In this document: positions 33,468-33,569 of the stretch, piece by piece | Layout of the letters: each line of letters opens with the position of its first letter | How positions within the stretch are numbered: the first letter of the stretch is position 1 | NCBI RefSeq assembly: GCF_011045165.1 | Contig: NZ_JAAKZI010000040.1 | Location: 1 to 33,569, forward strand | Direction: 5' to 3' | Source of the DNA: Arthrobacter silviterrae | GTDB lineage: Bacteria; Actinomycetota; Actinomycetes; Actinomycetales; Micrococcaceae | Length of the DNA stretch: 33,569 bases | Notes under the pieces: model-generated | Told to the model about the DNA's origin: nothing | Databases searched by the model: none | Seen by the model: the letters and a program-made list of their open reading frames with translations, nothing else | Made by a program: the position numbers and the translations under genes

Positions 33468-33569
33468 CCCTGCCGGAACATGGGAACAATGGGGTCGATC
33501 TTGCCGGCCTCTACACAGGGCGGTGAGCTGTCGAGCGGCTCCGCATGGCAGAGCTTGGCTAGTCCTTTC

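Overview
The window looks like chromosome of a high-GC actinobacterium, most likely a member of the Micrococcaceae (Arthrobacter and relatives). The basis is the GC-rich third codon positions, frequent GTG starts with 4-base GTGA overlaps, a DnaE2/DUF6504 mutagenesis operon behind an actinobacterial LexA box, and NrdH and DUF4192 genes of actinobacterial type. Conserved chromosomal genes sit at both ends: a sugar-binding lipoprotein and a sugar isomerase on the left, and DUF4192, nrdH, dnaE2 and DUF6504 on the right. Between about 2.4 and 27 kb lies an accessory island.

Layout. 0-2.4 kb: a sugar ABC binding protein diverges from a TIM-barrel sugar isomerase and a small coupled gene. The shared promoter region carries two LacI-type operator halves in inverted orientation, 42 bp apart. 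2.6-3.35 kb: a decayed Xre/RES toxin-antitoxin pair. 3.4-4.3 kb: a second, intact toxin-antitoxin pair with five 9-bp repeats upstream. 4.5-5.3 kb: a possible abortive-infection-like gene. 5.5-5.9 and 12.3-12.7 kb: two homologous regions about 6.8 kb apart, each ending in the 3' part of a tRNA gene plus a terminator hairpin and flanked by short repeated arm-like sites. They look like stacked attachment sites of integrative elements. The cargo between them is a TIGR02391-like protein, two short-chain dehydrogenases with a divergent TetR regulator, an unknown protein and a Phd/RelE pair.

13.5-21.7 kb: a type I restriction-modification locus. hsdM, hsdS and an Mrr-type nuclease gene overlap head to tail. 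An OGG-fold glycosylase-like gene follows on the other strand, then hsdR. 21.8-26.6 kb: a tightly coupled three-gene operon on the minus strand, made of a SIR2-domain protein, a small middle protein and an SMC/Rad50-like ATPase with a zinc-hook motif. Its architecture matches the predicted ABC three-component (ABC-3C) conflict systems and it is the best candidate here for a little-studied defence system.

26.7-27.4 kb is a non-coding junction rich in inverted repeats. 27.4-33.4 kb: DUF4192 protein, NrdH-redoxin, the convergent LexA-controlled DUF6504-dnaE2 operon and a membrane-anchored protein of unknown function.

All assignments come from reading the sequence and recalling family motifs; no database search was run. 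No CRISPR array, rRNA, complete tRNA, transposase or integrase was recognised.
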